A DNA stretch of 64,000 nucleotides from Pseudomonas pisciculturae. Lineage in GTDB: Bacteria; Pseudomonadota; Gammaproteobacteria; Pseudomonadales; Pseudomonadaceae. The notes below the pieces were generated by a model. It made no database searches, was not told the origin of the DNA, and saw only the letters and a list, made by a program, of their open reading frames with translations. The stretch covers positions 1 to 64,000 of the forward strand of contig NZ_JACVZE010000004.1 of the NCBI RefSeq assembly GCF_015461805.1, given 5' to 3'. Below, piece after piece: positions 34,593-44,098 of this stretch (its first letter is position 1; each line of letters starts with the position of its first letter). The position numbers and the translations under genes are program-made.

Positions 34593-35570
34593 TCAGCCCC
34601 GTCGACTGGCGCGCTGGCTACGGTAAGTATCGAGGACCACGGCAATCACAATCACAGCACCGGTAATGATGCGCTTCGTGGGTTCCGTGGCACCGATCTG
34701 CGCCAGGCCTGCGGCCAGTACCGAAATAATCAACACGCCAAAGAACGTACTGATGACCGAACCGCGCCCGCCCATCAGGCTGGTGCCGCCGATGACCACG
34801 GCTGCAATCACTTGCAGTTCCAGGCCGGAACCCGCGTTCGGGTCTGCCGCCTCCAATCGCGAGATTTGGAACAGTGCCGCCACCCCGGCCAGCAGGCCCA
34901 TGAGGCTGAAGACCAGGATCTTGTATGGCTTGGGGTTGATTCCCGCCAGGCGTACGGCCTCTTCATTGGTGCCGATACCGATCAGGTAACGACCAAACAC
35001 CGTGCGGGTCAACACCAACTGGGCGGCGATGATCACCAGCAGCGCAATGATAAATGAAGGCGAAATGCCGAAAGCCACCGGGTTGGACAGCCACGCAAAC
35101 GAATCGCCGATGTAGGCTGTACGCGAACCGGTCATCTGGTACGCGACGCCACGGGCCATTTCCAGTACGCCGAGGGACACGATAAATGACGGAATGCGCC
35201 AGGCCACGGTGATCGAGCCGGTGATGGTACCGGCCAATGCCGCACACCCCATGCCGAGCAAAGCCGCTGGCAATACGCTCCAGCCCCAGCCAAGAATGGC
35301 CACGCTGACCGCCGATGCCGCCAGCGCCAGCACCGAGCCCACCGACAGGTCGATGCCGCCGATGATCAGGATGAAGGTCATGCCGACCGCCAATACCATC
35401 AAGTCCGGAATCTGGTTGGCCAGGGTGCTGAAGGTGTCATAGGACAGGAAGTGGTCGCTGAGCACCGAAAACAGCGCAATCATCGCCAGCAAGGCACCCG
35501 CCAGGCCCAGATAGGTACCCAGGCCGTAGAAGTTGCCGCCAGTTTTACCGGGGGAAGTTGTGGTTTTCAT
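34593..35570 (-). CDS. rbsC: Ribose ABC transporter permease
   Basis: A 325-residue inner-membrane protein with about 8-10 helices. It has the BPD_transp_2 signature (GGIDLSVGSVLALAASAVSV; GTNEEAVRLAGINPKPYKIL; VIGGTSLMGGRGSVISTFFG). It forms the channel of the RbsABC importer. The start overlaps rbsA by 4 bases and the stop is 3 bases before rbsR. Confidence 0.95.
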   Translation of the reverse strand: MKTTTSPGKTGGNFYGLGTYLGLAGALLAMIALFSVLSDHFLSYDTFSTLANQIPDLMVLAVGMTFILIIGGIDLSVGSVLALAASAVSVAILGWGWSVLPAALLGMGCAALAGTITGSITVAWRIPSFIVSLGVLEMARGVAYQMTGSRTAYIGDSFAWLSNPVAFGISPSFIIALLVIIAAQLVLTRTVFGRYLIGIGTNEEAVRLAGINPKPYKILVFSLMGLLAGVAALFQISRLEAADPNAGSGLELQVIAAVVIGGTSLMGGRGSVISTFFGVLIISVLAAGLAQIGATEPTKRIITGAVIVIAVVLDTYRSQRASRRG

Positions 35571-37120
35571 GGGGTATCCCTAAGCGCTGCGTCGTTGAGC
35601 AGCGCGTCACGTTTCTGATAGCCGGCAAAGGCGGCGGCAAGCAATTCGTCCTGGGTCCAGCTGTCGCGCTCGAAGGTCTCGATCAGGCGCCCGGCAGACA
35701 ACACGCCGATGCGATCGCAGATCAGCATGAGTTCACGCAGGTCGCTGGACACCACCACCAGCGCTTTGCCCTGGCGCGTCAATTCGCCGAGCAAGGCATA
35801 AATATCGAACTTGGCACCGACGTCGATGCCACGAGTAGGCTCATCGAACAGCATTACCGAGCAGTCACGCTCCAGCCAGCGGCCGATCACCACTTTCTGC
35901 TGGTTACCACCAGACAACTCGGAGACCAATTGCGCCGGGCTGGAACTGCGGATGCGCATGGCATCAATCTGACGCTTGGCCAGCGCCGTTTCGTCGCGAC
36001 CATTCACCACCCCGCCGCCGGAAATTTCAGGCATGTTGCCCAAGGCTATATTGGCGCTGATGGACTGGGTCAGCAGCAGGCCCTCGCCCTTGCGGTCCTC
36101 GGTGATCAGGGCGATGCCGTGACCCACCGCATCTACCGGCGACCGGATGCTCACCACTTGCGCCGGCGAACCTAGCGCGACGGTGCCGCTGTCGGCCAGG
36201 TCGGCGCCGAAGATCAGGCGTAGCAATTCGGTGCGGCCTGCGCCGATAAGCCCGGAAATGCCGTAGATCTCACCGGCACGCACTTCAAAAGACACGTCAC
36301 GGACCTTGTCCGAGCGAGTCAGGCCTTTGACTGTCAGGGCCGGGCCGCCGATGGTGCGCGGGCCCAAGTCGATGTGTTCACCCAGCTCGCGACCGACCAT
36401 CAAGGTCACCAGTTGCTCGCTGTTGTAGTTGGCCATCGGCTCGACGCAAACCAGCTTGCCATCACGCAGTACCGCGATGCGCTGGGCGACGCGGGCCAGT
36501 TCTTCGAGCCGGTGCGAAATATAAATGATCGCCACGCCCCGGGCCTGCAGGCGCGTGATTTGTTCAAACAGCATTTCAACTTCCCGAGCCGTCAACATGG
36601 CGGTGGGTTCGTCGAGGATGAGTACGTGGCAGTCGCCGATCAGGTTGCGGGCGATCTCGACCATTTGCTGGTGGCCGATCCCGAGGCTGCCGACCAGGGT
36701 GTCTGGGTCGATGGCGTCCAGACCGACTTGAGCCATGGCTTCAATTGCGGCCTTGCGCAGTTGCTTGCGGCTGATCCAACCACAGTGGCTGGGCAGGTTG
36801 TCCAGGAACAGGTTTTCAGCCACGGTCAGCGTCGGCAGCAGGTTAAGTTCCTGCATGACCATACGCACGCCAAGCGCTTCGGCCTGGGTGCGGCTGCCAG
36901 GTTGGTAGTCTTGACCGTTGAATTGCATGTGCCCGGTGGTCGGTGTAACCAGCCCGCCGATAATTTTCGACAAGGTACTTTTGCCTGCACCGTTTTCACC
37001 GGTCAGCGCCAGTACTTCCCCGCGATTGAGCGTCAGGGTGATGTCGGACAGAACCGGTTGGGCATAGGTCTTGCCGATACCGCTGACCGAGAGGACAGCG
37101 TTCGGGGCGGAAGATGACAT
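35567..37120 (-). CDS. rbsA: Ribose ABC transporter ATP-binding protein
   Basis: A 517-residue protein with two ABC domains, as in sugar importers of the RbsA/MglA type. Domain 1 has Walker A GENGAGKSTLSK and LSGIGHQQ-type signature GSLGIGHQQMVEIARNL with Walker B VLILDEPTAML. Domain 2 has a degenerate Walker A (GLIGAGRTELLR), signature SGGNQQKVVIGRWL and Walker B VMLFDEPTRGID. It powers ribose import. It lies 57 bases after rbsB. Confidence 0.95.
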   Translation of the reverse strand: MSSSAPNAVLSVSGIGKTYAQPVLSDITLTLNRGEVLALTGENGAGKSTLSKIIGGLVTPTTGHMQFNGQDYQPGSRTQAEALGVRMVMQELNLLPTLTVAENLFLDNLPSHCGWISRKQLRKAAIEAMAQVGLDAIDPDTLVGSLGIGHQQMVEIARNLIGDCHVLILDEPTAMLTAREVEMLFEQITRLQARGVAIIYISHRLEELARVAQRIAVLRDGKLVCVEPMANYNSEQLVTLMVGRELGEHIDLGPRTIGGPALTVKGLTRSDKVRDVSFEVRAGEIYGISGLIGAGRTELLRLIFGADLADSGTVALGSPAQVVSIRSPVDAVGHGIALITEDRKGEGLLLTQSISANIALGNMPEISGGGVVNGRDETALAKRQIDAMRIRSSSPAQLVSELSGGNQQKVVIGRWLERDCSVMLFDEPTRGIDVGAKFDIYALLGELTRQGKALVVVSSDLRELMLICDRIGVLSAGRLIETFERDSWTQDELLAAAFAGYQKRDALLNDAALRDTP

Positions 37121-37177
37121 AGGAAAATCTCCAGGCGCCCGCTCAGGACGAGCGGACGCTGTTGGGTACTGCCAGGA

Positions 37178-38134
37178 TTACTTTTTGAGGACGAGTTCGA
37201 CCGGGGTTTCGATCACGCCGTCTTTGGACTCGACTTTTTCACCCTTGACCAGCTTGAGCGCATTCTGGATACCGAACACGGCTTGCTGGGCAGCGGCTTG
37301 GTCGGCGGTGGCCAGTACGCGGCCGTCCTGCAACATCGGCTTGATGGCTTCGATGTTGTCGTAGCCTACGACCAGCACCTTGCCAGCCTTGCCAGCCGCA
37401 CGGACGGCAGAGACAGCGCCCAGGGCCATGTTGTCGTTACCGGCCAACAGAGCCTTGAGGTCCGGGTATTCGCTCAGCATCGCCGAAGCCACTTTGCGAC
37501 CTTCGTCGATTTCCCAATTACCTGACTGGGTGGAAACGATCTTCAGGCCGGCAGCGTCCATCGCGTCCTTAAAGCCAGCAGTACGCTGCTGGGCATTGGT
37601 CGTGGTCGGTACGCCTTCGATGATGCCGACTTTGTCGCCCGAGGCCAGTTGCTTGGCCAGGTAGTCGCCCACCAGGTTGGCGCCTTTGCGGTTGTCTGGG
37701 CCTACGAAAGGGATATCGAGGTTTTTGCTTTTCAGCACGCCCGGGTCCAGGCGGTTGTCGATGTTGACGATCTTGATCCCGGCTTTAGAGGCATCTTCAA
37801 GCACTTTTACCAAGGCCTTGGAGTCAGCCGGCGCGATAACGATGGCATCGACCTTGGACAGGATCATCTGTTTGACGATGTCGATCTGGGCGCTGGTATC
37901 GGTTTCGTTCTTGATGCCGTTGGTGATCATGTCGAAGTCGGCGGCATGGGCTTTCTGATAGTCCTTCGCGCCATCCTGCATGGTGACGAAGAATTCATTG
38001 GCAAGGGACTTCATGACCAAGCCGACCTTGGGTTTGGCGGCGGAGTCAGCAAATGCAGAAGAGAGAGGTAGAACAGCGGATGCGGCAGCAAGCACAGCGA
38101 CAGCAAGAAGACGTCCTGCAAATGGCAGCTTCAT
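37178..38134 (-). CDS. rbsB: Ribose-binding periplasmic protein
   Basis: A 318-residue protein with a signal peptide (~1-30, ending SSAFADSAAK) and a Peripla_BP_4 fold (KVGLVMKSLANEFFVTMQDG AKDYQKAH; IVNIDNRLDP; VLVVGYDNIEAIKPMLQDGR). It delivers ribose to RbsAC. First gene of the rbs operon, with GGAG before the ATG and a LacI-type palindrome about 127 bases upstream. Confidence 0.95.
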   Translation of the reverse strand: MKLPFAGRLLAVAVLAAASAVLPLSSAFADSAAKPKVGLVMKSLANEFFVTMQDGAKDYQKAHAADFDMITNGIKNETDTSAQIDIVKQMILSKVDAIVIAPADSKALVKVLEDASKAGIKIVNIDNRLDPGVLKSKNLDIPFVGPDNRKGANLVGDYLAKQLASGDKVGIIEGVPTTTNAQQRTAGFKDAMDAAGLKIVSTQSGNWEIDEGRKVASAMLSEYPDLKALLAGNDNMALGAVSAVRAAGKAGKVLVVGYDNIEAIKPMLQDGRVLATADQAAAQQAVFGIQNALKLVKGEKVESKDGVIETPVELVLKK

Positions 38135-38260
38135 GGGTGTACTCCGATCTTATGATTATTGTGAGCAACGCTTGCACCGAAGAATGCTTCGGCAGCCATC
38201 CCACCCGGGTGGCTGATACGAGTTGTCAGAAGGCTTCAAGAGCGCCCCCGCGAAACATCT

Positions 38261-38274
38261 CGCAAACGTTTGCG
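38261..38274. promoter_or_regulatory. Candidate RbsR operator
   Basis: CGCAAACGTTTGCG is a perfect 14-bp palindrome with the central CG typical of LacI/PurR-family operators. It lies 127 bases upstream of rbsB, whose operon encodes a LacI-family regulator. Confidence 0.8.
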
Positions 38275-38463
38275 TTATTCAAACTATGAGAAAGTTGTCG
38301 AGATTTGTCAACGGTAGACAATAGCCTTTCATCCAAACCCTCTAGTCCCTGCCCTCGCGCCCTGCGATGGGTATTGTTAAACATTGTCATACCTTGATCG
38401 TTCTCTAAAACGACAGATCCTGACGCCATTGTCACGCAATCGATTGAGGTGGCCCACGCACTT

Positions 38464-38508
38464 TTCGGACAACCGAACGTAACATCGTCCGATGTTCGGA
38501 AAGCCGGA
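38464..38508 (+). promoter_or_regulatory. Two AauR-type activator sites upstream of ansB
   Basis: TTCGGACAACCGAA (38464-38477) exactly fits the TTCGG-N4-CCGAA inverted repeat I recall as the binding site of the acidic-amino-acid regulator AauR in P. putida. TTCGGAAAGCCGGA (38495-38508) is a second copy with one mismatch, 31 bases further on. Both lie about 100-130 bases before the sigma-54-like promoter at 38594-38608. Confidence 0.7.
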
Positions 38509-38593
38509 CGACCAGTGACCAACAACCGTCAAAACAAAAATAAAATCTCATATAAAACAATTACTTATTTTATTTTCGCTAACCAAATCAGCC

Positions 38594-38608
38594 TGGTATA
38601 GATCCTGC
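38594..38608 (+). promoter_or_regulatory. Sigma-54-like promoter of ansB
   Basis: TGG (38594-38596) and TGC (38606-38608) give the invariant GG-N10-GC spacing of a -24/-12 promoter. The flanking bases match the full consensus only partly. It lies about 90 bases before ansB and downstream of the AauR-type sites, the arrangement needed for an enhancer-binding activator. Confidence 0.55.
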
Positions 38609-38658
38609 TCTACCTCAGCACCTCGTGGCATTCAGAACCGCCCGGGTGTTCTAGATGA

Positions 38659-39786
<1,128 letters not shown>

Positions 39787-39802
39787 TCCCCGGAGATACA
39801 CC

Positions 39803-39830
39803 GGCAGGGGCGAATTTAATCGCCCCTGCC
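39803..39830 (+). terminator. Hairpin after ansB
   Basis: GGCAGGGGCG and CGCCCCTGCC form a perfect 10-bp stem with an 8-nt AT-rich loop, 17 bases past the ansB stop. No U run follows, so it may act with Rho or as an mRNA-stabilising end. Confidence 0.55.
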
Positions 39831-39945
39831 GCCCCCGCAAAATCCCCCGCTAAAAACCATTCCAGCCCTACAGCAACCCGCTTAACCGACTGTCAGATGA
39901 ACGCCTTGAATTTTAAGCAGTTGCGAAATCGCTTACAGTTAAATA

Positions 39946-39961
39946 CTGTATGTGCGTACAG
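39946..39961 (+). promoter_or_regulatory. LexA box upstream of the DUF1654-endA pair
   Basis: CTGTATGTGCGTACAG fits the proteobacterial SOS box CTGT-N8-ACAG. It overlaps a plausible -10 (TACTGT, 39944-39949) that has TTGCGA 17 bases upstream, so bound LexA would block this promoter. Confidence 0.8.
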
Positions 39962-39979
39962 CTTATTGAGGAATACACC

Positions 39980-40231
39980 GTGGCAAAGTCCGCTTCCGCA
40001 GTGCCTGCTCCACCCAATGCCTACGAACGTCTGGCCATTCGCGTGCAAAAGATCATCAACTCCACCAACGCCCAAAAAGCCAAGGCAGCCTTGATCTTCC
40101 GCTTGCCAGATGAACCGGAGGATGAATGGCAACGTTTACTGGAAGAAATCGCAGAGAACGACAATGTCACCCTCGCCTATCGGGATGACGGCGGCGTGCA
40201 GATTTTCTGGGTTGTGCCGAAGGAAGACTGA
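39980..40231 (+). CDS. DUF1654 protein, likely SOS-controlled
   Basis: An 83-residue protein from GTG 39980, with GAGG eight bases upstream. An ATG at 39950 lies inside the LexA box and is rejected. Residues ~15-75 match DUF1654 (YERLAIRVQKIINSTNAQKA KAALIFRLPDEPEDEWQRLL), a pseudomonad domain of unknown function. Its gene ends 4 bases before endA. A role in DNA damage responses or nuclease control is inferred only from the LexA site and neighbour. Confidence 0.8.
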   Translation: MAKSASAVPAPPNAYERLAIRVQKIINSTNAQKAKAALIFRLPDEPEDEWQRLLEEIAENDNVTLAYRDDGGVQIFWVVPKED

Positions 40232-40235
40232 TCCA

Positions 40236-40925
40236 ATGAGTGCCCGTTTTATTGCTGCGTGTTGCATGCTTTTTACCCTAACCGCCCACGCCCAGGCGCC
40301 TCGAACCTTCAGCGAAGCCAAGAAAGTGGCCTGGACGCTCTACGCGCCGCAATCCACAGAGTTCTATTGCGGCTGTAAGTACACCGGCAACCGTGTAGAC
40401 CTGAAAGCCTGTGGCTACATCCCGCGCAAAAACGCCAATCGTGCGGCACGTATTGAGTGGGAGCACATCGTTCCCGCCTGGCAGATCGGGCATCAACGCC
40501 AGTGCTGGCAGAGCGGCGGGCGCAAGAACTGCACGCGCAATGACAAGGTATTCCAGCGGGCCGAAGCCGACTTGCACAACCTGGTACCGAGTATTGGAGA
40601 GGTCAACGGCGACCGTAACAATTTCAGCTTTGGCTGGCTGCCCGTGCAAAACGGGCAGTACGGTTCCTGCCTGACCCAAGTGGATTTCAAAGCCAAGAAG
40701 GTCATGCCGCGCCCATCCATCCGCGGGATGATCGCGCGCACCTATTTCTACATGAGCAAACAGTACGGCCTGCGTCTATCGAAACAGGATCGTCAGCTAT
40801 ACGAAGCCTGGAACAAAACCTACCCGGTACAAACCTGGGAGCGCCAGCGCAACCAGACCGTGGCCTGTGTGATGGGACGCGGCAATGAATTTGTCGGCCC
40901 GGTAAACCTCAAGGCCTGCGGTTGA
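40236..40925 (+). CDS. endA: Endonuclease I (EndA)
   Basis: A 229-residue DNase with a short signal peptide (ACCMLFTLTAHAQA). The Endonuclease_1 domain follows: YCGCKYTGNRVDLKACGYIP, then the catalytic IEWEHIVPAW with the His of a beta-beta-alpha metal site, RAEADLHNLVPSIGEVNGDR with the Asn ligand region, and CMGRGNEFVG at the end. It cuts double-stranded DNA in the periplasm or outside the cell. It lies 4 bases after the DUF1654 gene, so it shares the LexA-box promoter. Confidence 0.93.
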   Translation: MSARFIAACCMLFTLTAHAQAPRTFSEAKKVAWTLYAPQSTEFYCGCKYTGNRVDLKACGYIPRKNANRAARIEWEHIVPAWQIGHQRQCWQSGGRKNCTRNDKVFQRAEADLHNLVPSIGEVNGDRNNFSFGWLPVQNGQYGSCLTQVDFKAKKVMPRPSIRGMIARTYFYMSKQYGLRLSKQDRQLYEAWNKTYPVQTWERQRNQTVACVMGRGNEFVGPVNLKACG

Positions 40926-40956
40926 AAATGGGCGGAGTGCCCGCCCCACCTTCTCG

Positions 40957-41337
40957 TTACTGCGCAGCCTTGTGCTCGATGATCTCAGACACGGTATCGG
41001 TCTTCTTGGCACGGGCCATTTTTTCGTTGAGCAGAGTCTGCTTGGCTTCGGCCTCTGCTTTGGTTGCGAACGGCCCCATCAACACTTCGTCCTTGCCGTC
41101 GACTTTCACGATATAAAAGTTGAAACCATGTTCCAGCAACCAGGCGGTCAGGTCGGTGATTGCCTGCAACTTGTGGTCTGGCGGGCCGACCCATACGTCC
41201 CATTCCTGGGCAGCAATTGCGCCGGTTTGTGGCTGGCTTTCAGTCACGGCAGGCTTGGCCCTGGGGGCTTCGACAGGTTTACCTTCACCGCAACCTGCCA
41301 ATGCCAACACCGCAATTGCCATCGCTACTTTACGCAC
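40957..41337 (-). CDS. SPOR-domain lipoprotein
   Basis: A 126-residue protein starting at GTG 41337, with AAGGAG seven bases upstream. Lipobox LALAGC puts the lipidated Cys at residue 16. After a Pro-rich linker, residues ~45-120 form a SPOR-like repeat (VWVGPPDHKLQAITDLTAWL ... VLMGPFATKAEAEAKQTLLN). SPOR domains bind denuded peptidoglycan at the septum. It may be an outer-membrane envelope protein. Convergent with endA. Confidence 0.8.
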   Translation of the reverse strand: MRKVAMAIAVLALAGCGEGKPVEAPRAKPAVTESQPQTGAIAAQEWDVWVGPPDHKLQAITDLTAWLLEHGFNFYIVKVDGKDEVLMGPFATKAEAEAKQTLLNEKMARAKKTDTVSEIIEHKAAQ

Positions 41338-41584
41338 TGCCCTGCTCCTTTAAGGATAAAGAGGCAACTTTATCATTCACTGTCTATTCTGGCCGTCATA
41401 AACGTTGGCTTAAACAATGCGAATGATGTATCGCAGACCTGTATGATGCCGCCATGGGAATTAATGTCGCCTCTATGCGTCCTAAAAGAGGCAGTCACAG
41501 GGAAGCGCTTAGCAGTAAGCTATACACATACGACATCCGCCCTGCCTGAAACATGTGTCCTTAAAAGTAATCAAGGAGAAGTCC

Positions 41585-41779
41585 ATGCTTATACTCACCC
41601 GCAAAGTTGGTGAAAGCATAAACATCGGTGATGACATCACGATCACCATCCTGGGCGTCAGCGGCCAGCAAGTACGAATCGGCATCAATGCTCCCAAAGA
41701 CGTTGCCGTGCATCGCGAAGAAATTTACCAGCGCATCCAGGCCGGCCTGACTGCTCCGGACAAAAACCAGACGCCTTGA
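41585..41779 (+). CDS. rsmE: CsrA-family RNA-binding regulator RsmE
   Basis: A 64-residue CsrA homologue, [40 protein letters not shown], with RNA-binding Leu4 and Arg44 ([12 protein letters not shown]) in place. The sequence and tail ([10 protein letters not shown]) match RsmE of the P. fluorescens group rather than RsmA. It represses translation by binding GGA motifs near ribosome-binding sites and is antagonised by Gac-controlled small RNAs. Its own leader has AAGGAGAAG before the ATG, so autoregulation is plausible. Confidence 0.9.
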   Translation: MLILTRKVGESINIGDDITITILGVSGQQVRIGINAPKDVAVHREEIYQRIQAGLTAPDKNQTP

Positions 41780-41916
41780 AGTGCCCTCAGTAGCCAGCCC
41801 TTTCGTTCACTGTAACGGCTGGCGAAAACCCCTTCGATGACCTGATCGCCGGTGTTTACAGCTGCGTAACAGGGCCTATGCTTTGGCTTGCATGGTCACC
41901 AAAGGCGTAGACGCAG

Positions 41917-42207
41917 ATGGACACCCTGAGCAAGTCCCAAATCGAATCTGCACTGGCAGACCGCTTGCCCAGCTACACCATCACCTGCACGCTGCACACC
42001 GATGGCACACTCTCGGCAGTGCTCAGTGGACCGGAAACCGACCACTTTGCAATTACGGGAATCGTGCGTGCGCACTATCGAGGCGCCAACGCCATTGCGC
42101 GGCTAGCCAATGAATTGCTCAGGGAAATGGTGCTCTCACGCCAGGGAATTCGAAGCACGCGGCTGCACGCACCACCCGCCCAAGCCGCCAGCGATCAAGA
42201 CCCGTGA
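41917..42207 (+). CDS. Small conserved hypothetical protein
   Basis: A 96-residue protein (MDTLSKSQIESALADRLPSY TITCTLHTDGTLSAVLSGPE ...) with alternating strands followed by a helix (GANAIARLANELLREMVLSR) and a disordered tail. It has no signal peptide or membrane segment. The fold hints at a small alpha/beta domain, but I do not recognise a family. It follows rsmE at a distance of about 137 bases. Confidence 0.65.
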   Translation: MDTLSKSQIESALADRLPSYTITCTLHTDGTLSAVLSGPETDHFAITGIVRAHYRGANAIARLANELLREMVLSRQGIRSTRLHAPPAQAASDQDP

Positions 42208-42226
42208 CGGGCTGCGTTTTTTTGTA

Positions 42227-42904
42227 TCAGTGCGCTGCGTTCTGCAAATACAGCAAGCCGTCCGCGTCACGCTGCACTCGTAATCGCTCGTAACCGTCAA
42301 TCGAAGGATGTTCCGTCTCCATCGTCACATGATGCGTTGACGTCACCACCATCACATCCGCCCCTGCCGCCTCTGCCGCTCGAATACCCACAGTCGCATC
42401 CTCGAACACCAGGCAGTCTTGTACCGGCACGCCCAGACGCTGAGCACCGAGCGCATAACAAGCCGGGTTCGGTTTACCGATGGCCACGTCTTCGGCCGTC
42501 ACCAGCACCGCAGGCGGCACGATGCCCGCCGCTTGCAGCCGACGCAACGCCAACGCTTTGGGGGCCGATGTGACCAGCGCCCACTGATCCCCCGGCACAC
42601 TGTTCAAAAATGCAACGGCCCCAGGGATGGCCACGACGCCATCCACATCCTTGATCTCTGCCTCGGTAATCCACTGCGCCTCGACGTCGGGATCAACACC
42701 CGGTAACGCCTGACGCGTGATGGTATCGATGGCGCGCGCACCATGGATAGTGGCCAGGAACGCCGGAACATCCAGCCCATGGCGTTGCGCCCAGATGGCC
42801 CACACCCGCTCAGCGGCGGCAATGGAGTTGAGCAGAGTGCCGTCCATGTCGAACAGGAAGGCGCGATAACGTCGGGCAAATACGGCTGAACCTCGGATGG
42901 ACAC
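42227..42904 (-). CDS. HAD-family phosphatase (sugar-phosphatase type)
   Basis: A 225-residue HAD hydrolase from GTG 42904, with AGGA upstream. The four motifs are visible: FLFDMDGTLLNS (nucleophile Asp and acid Asp), LVTSAPKALALRR (Ser/Thr), KPNPACY (Lys), and VFEDATVGIRAAEAAGADVM (acidic pair). The cap is of subclass I. It resembles YfbT/YniC-like sugar phosphatases and beta-phosphoglucomutase relatives; the substrate is unknown. Confidence 0.88.
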   Translation of the reverse strand: MSIRGSAVFARRYRAFLFDMDGTLLNSIAAAERVWAIWAQRHGLDVPAFLATIHGARAIDTITRQALPGVDPDVEAQWITEAEIKDVDGVVAIPGAVAFLNSVPGDQWALVTSAPKALALRRLQAAGIVPPAVLVTAEDVAIGKPNPACYALGAQRLGVPVQDCLVFEDATVGIRAAEAAGADVMVVTSTHHVTMETEHPSIDGYERLRVQRDADGLLYLQNAAH

Positions 42905-43001
42905 TGAGTAGCTTCCTCGTGGGCTGTAACAAATAATTGGCCCGATGCAATCTACGGATCACCTCGCAGCTTGTAAACGCCACCCGAACATCACCCTTGC
43001 A

Positions 43002-43026
43002 TTACAGCTTTGTAATGAAGCTGTAA
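43002..43026. promoter_or_regulatory. Candidate metal response-regulator box
   Basis: TTACAGCTT (43002-43010) and AAGCTGTAA (43018-43026) form a perfect 9-bp inverted repeat separated by TGTAATG, itself containing a further TGTAA. It lies about 92 bases upstream of the DUF2790 gene. Similar TTACA/TGTAA motifs serve CopR/IrlR-type regulators, so it likely controls this gene and the downstream two-component system. Confidence 0.6.
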
Positions 43027-43117
43027 GTCTTGCCAGCACCCTCACTTCATACAGTGGAGTCGTCAGTCAGCCGCATCGGTTGACGCCATTTCCCACTGAT
43101 GAATGAGGGTCCACCTA

Positions 43118-43384
43118 ATGAAGCCTGTAAGCAGACTCTGCCTGATCGCCGCCAGCTTGACACTGCTCGCCACCGGCTCCGTGTTTGCAGCCGACGCCCC
43201 AACCGTCATCCATGACAAAACCGGATTCTTCCTGCACCTGGATGTCGACAAAGTGCTGTCGAGCACCAACACCGACGGTCAATGCGGCATCGTGCCCAAG
43301 CGCCTCGACTACCTGGACCACCAAGGCCGCGAACACGTGCTGGATTATCAGGTTCAAGCCATCGGCTGCCCCAGTGACAGCTGA
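43118..43384 (+). CDS. DUF2790 periplasmic protein
   Basis: An 88-residue protein from ATG 43118 with a signal peptide (MKPVSRLCLIAASLTLLATG SVFAAD). The mature chain matches DUF2790 (FFLHLDVDKVLSSTNTDGQC GIVPKRLDYLDHQGREHVLD), a small pseudomonad family often adjacent to copper or metal two-component genes. Two cysteines may form a disulfide. It lies 42 bases before the response-regulator gene and may be a metal-responsive accessory. Confidence 0.85.
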   Translation: MKPVSRLCLIAASLTLLATGSVFAADAPTVIHDKTGFFLHLDVDKVLSSTNTDGQCGIVPKRLDYLDHQGREHVLDYQVQAIGCPSDS

Positions 43385-43426
43385 TCCGGCTACACTTGCG
43401 CCTAGCATTGAGACAGGGCACTTTCC

Positions 43427-44098
43427 ATGAATATTCTCGTCGTTGAAGACGAACCCAAGGCTGGCAATTACCTGCTCAACGGCCTGCAGGAACTGGGCTA
43501 CTCCGTCAGCCTGGCCCGCGACGGCGTGGACGGTTTGCACCAGGCGTTGGAAACCCCATTCGATGTGATCGTATTGGACGTAATGATGCCCAAAATGGAC
43601 GGCTGGGAAGTGCTGCGCCGCCTGCGCAAAGAGGCCGACACCCCAGTACTTTTTCTCACGGCCCGCGACGATATTGCCGACCGTATTAAGGGCCTTGAGC
43701 TGGGCGCCGATGATTACCTGATCAAGCCCTTTTCGTTTGCCGAGTTGGTGGCGCGCCTGCGCACCCTGACCCGCCGAGGGCCGAGTCGTGAAGAAGAACA
43801 ACTGCAGATCGCCGACCTGCACATCGACGTCTTGAAGCGCCGCGTCACGCGTGCCGGCACACGCATTACCCTGACCAACAAAGAATTTGCCCTGCTGCAC
43901 CTGTTCGCCACCCACCAGGGCCAGGTACTGTCCCGCTCGCTGATCGCCTCCCGGGTATGGGACATGAACTTCGACAGCGACACCAACGTGGTCGATGTCG
44001 CCGTGCGGCGCCTGCGCCTGAAAATCGACGACCCGTTCCAGCTCAAGCTGATCCACAGCGTGCGCGGCATCGGCTACCGCTTCGATACCCAGCCATGA
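43427..44098 (+). CDS. Heavy-metal response regulator (IrlR/CopR type)
   Basis: A 223-residue OmpR-family regulator. The receiver domain (1-~115) has phosphoacceptor Asp51 ([16 protein letters not shown]) and Lys in [14 protein letters not shown]. The C-terminal winged helix (~125-222) includes [20 protein letters not shown] and [17 protein letters not shown]. Overall pattern is that of copper-sensing CopR/CusR/IrlR. It overlaps the kinase gene by 4 bases (ATGA). Confidence 0.93.
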   Translation: MNILVVEDEPKAGNYLLNGLQELGYSVSLARDGVDGLHQALETPFDVIVLDVMMPKMDGWEVLRRLRKEADTPVLFLTARDDIADRIKGLELGADDYLIKPFSFAELVARLRTLTRRGPSREEEQLQIADLHIDVLKRRVTRAGTRITLTNKEFALLHLFATHQGQVLSRSLIASRVWDMNFDSDTNVVDVAVRRLRLKIDDPFQLKLIHSVRGIGYRFDTQP

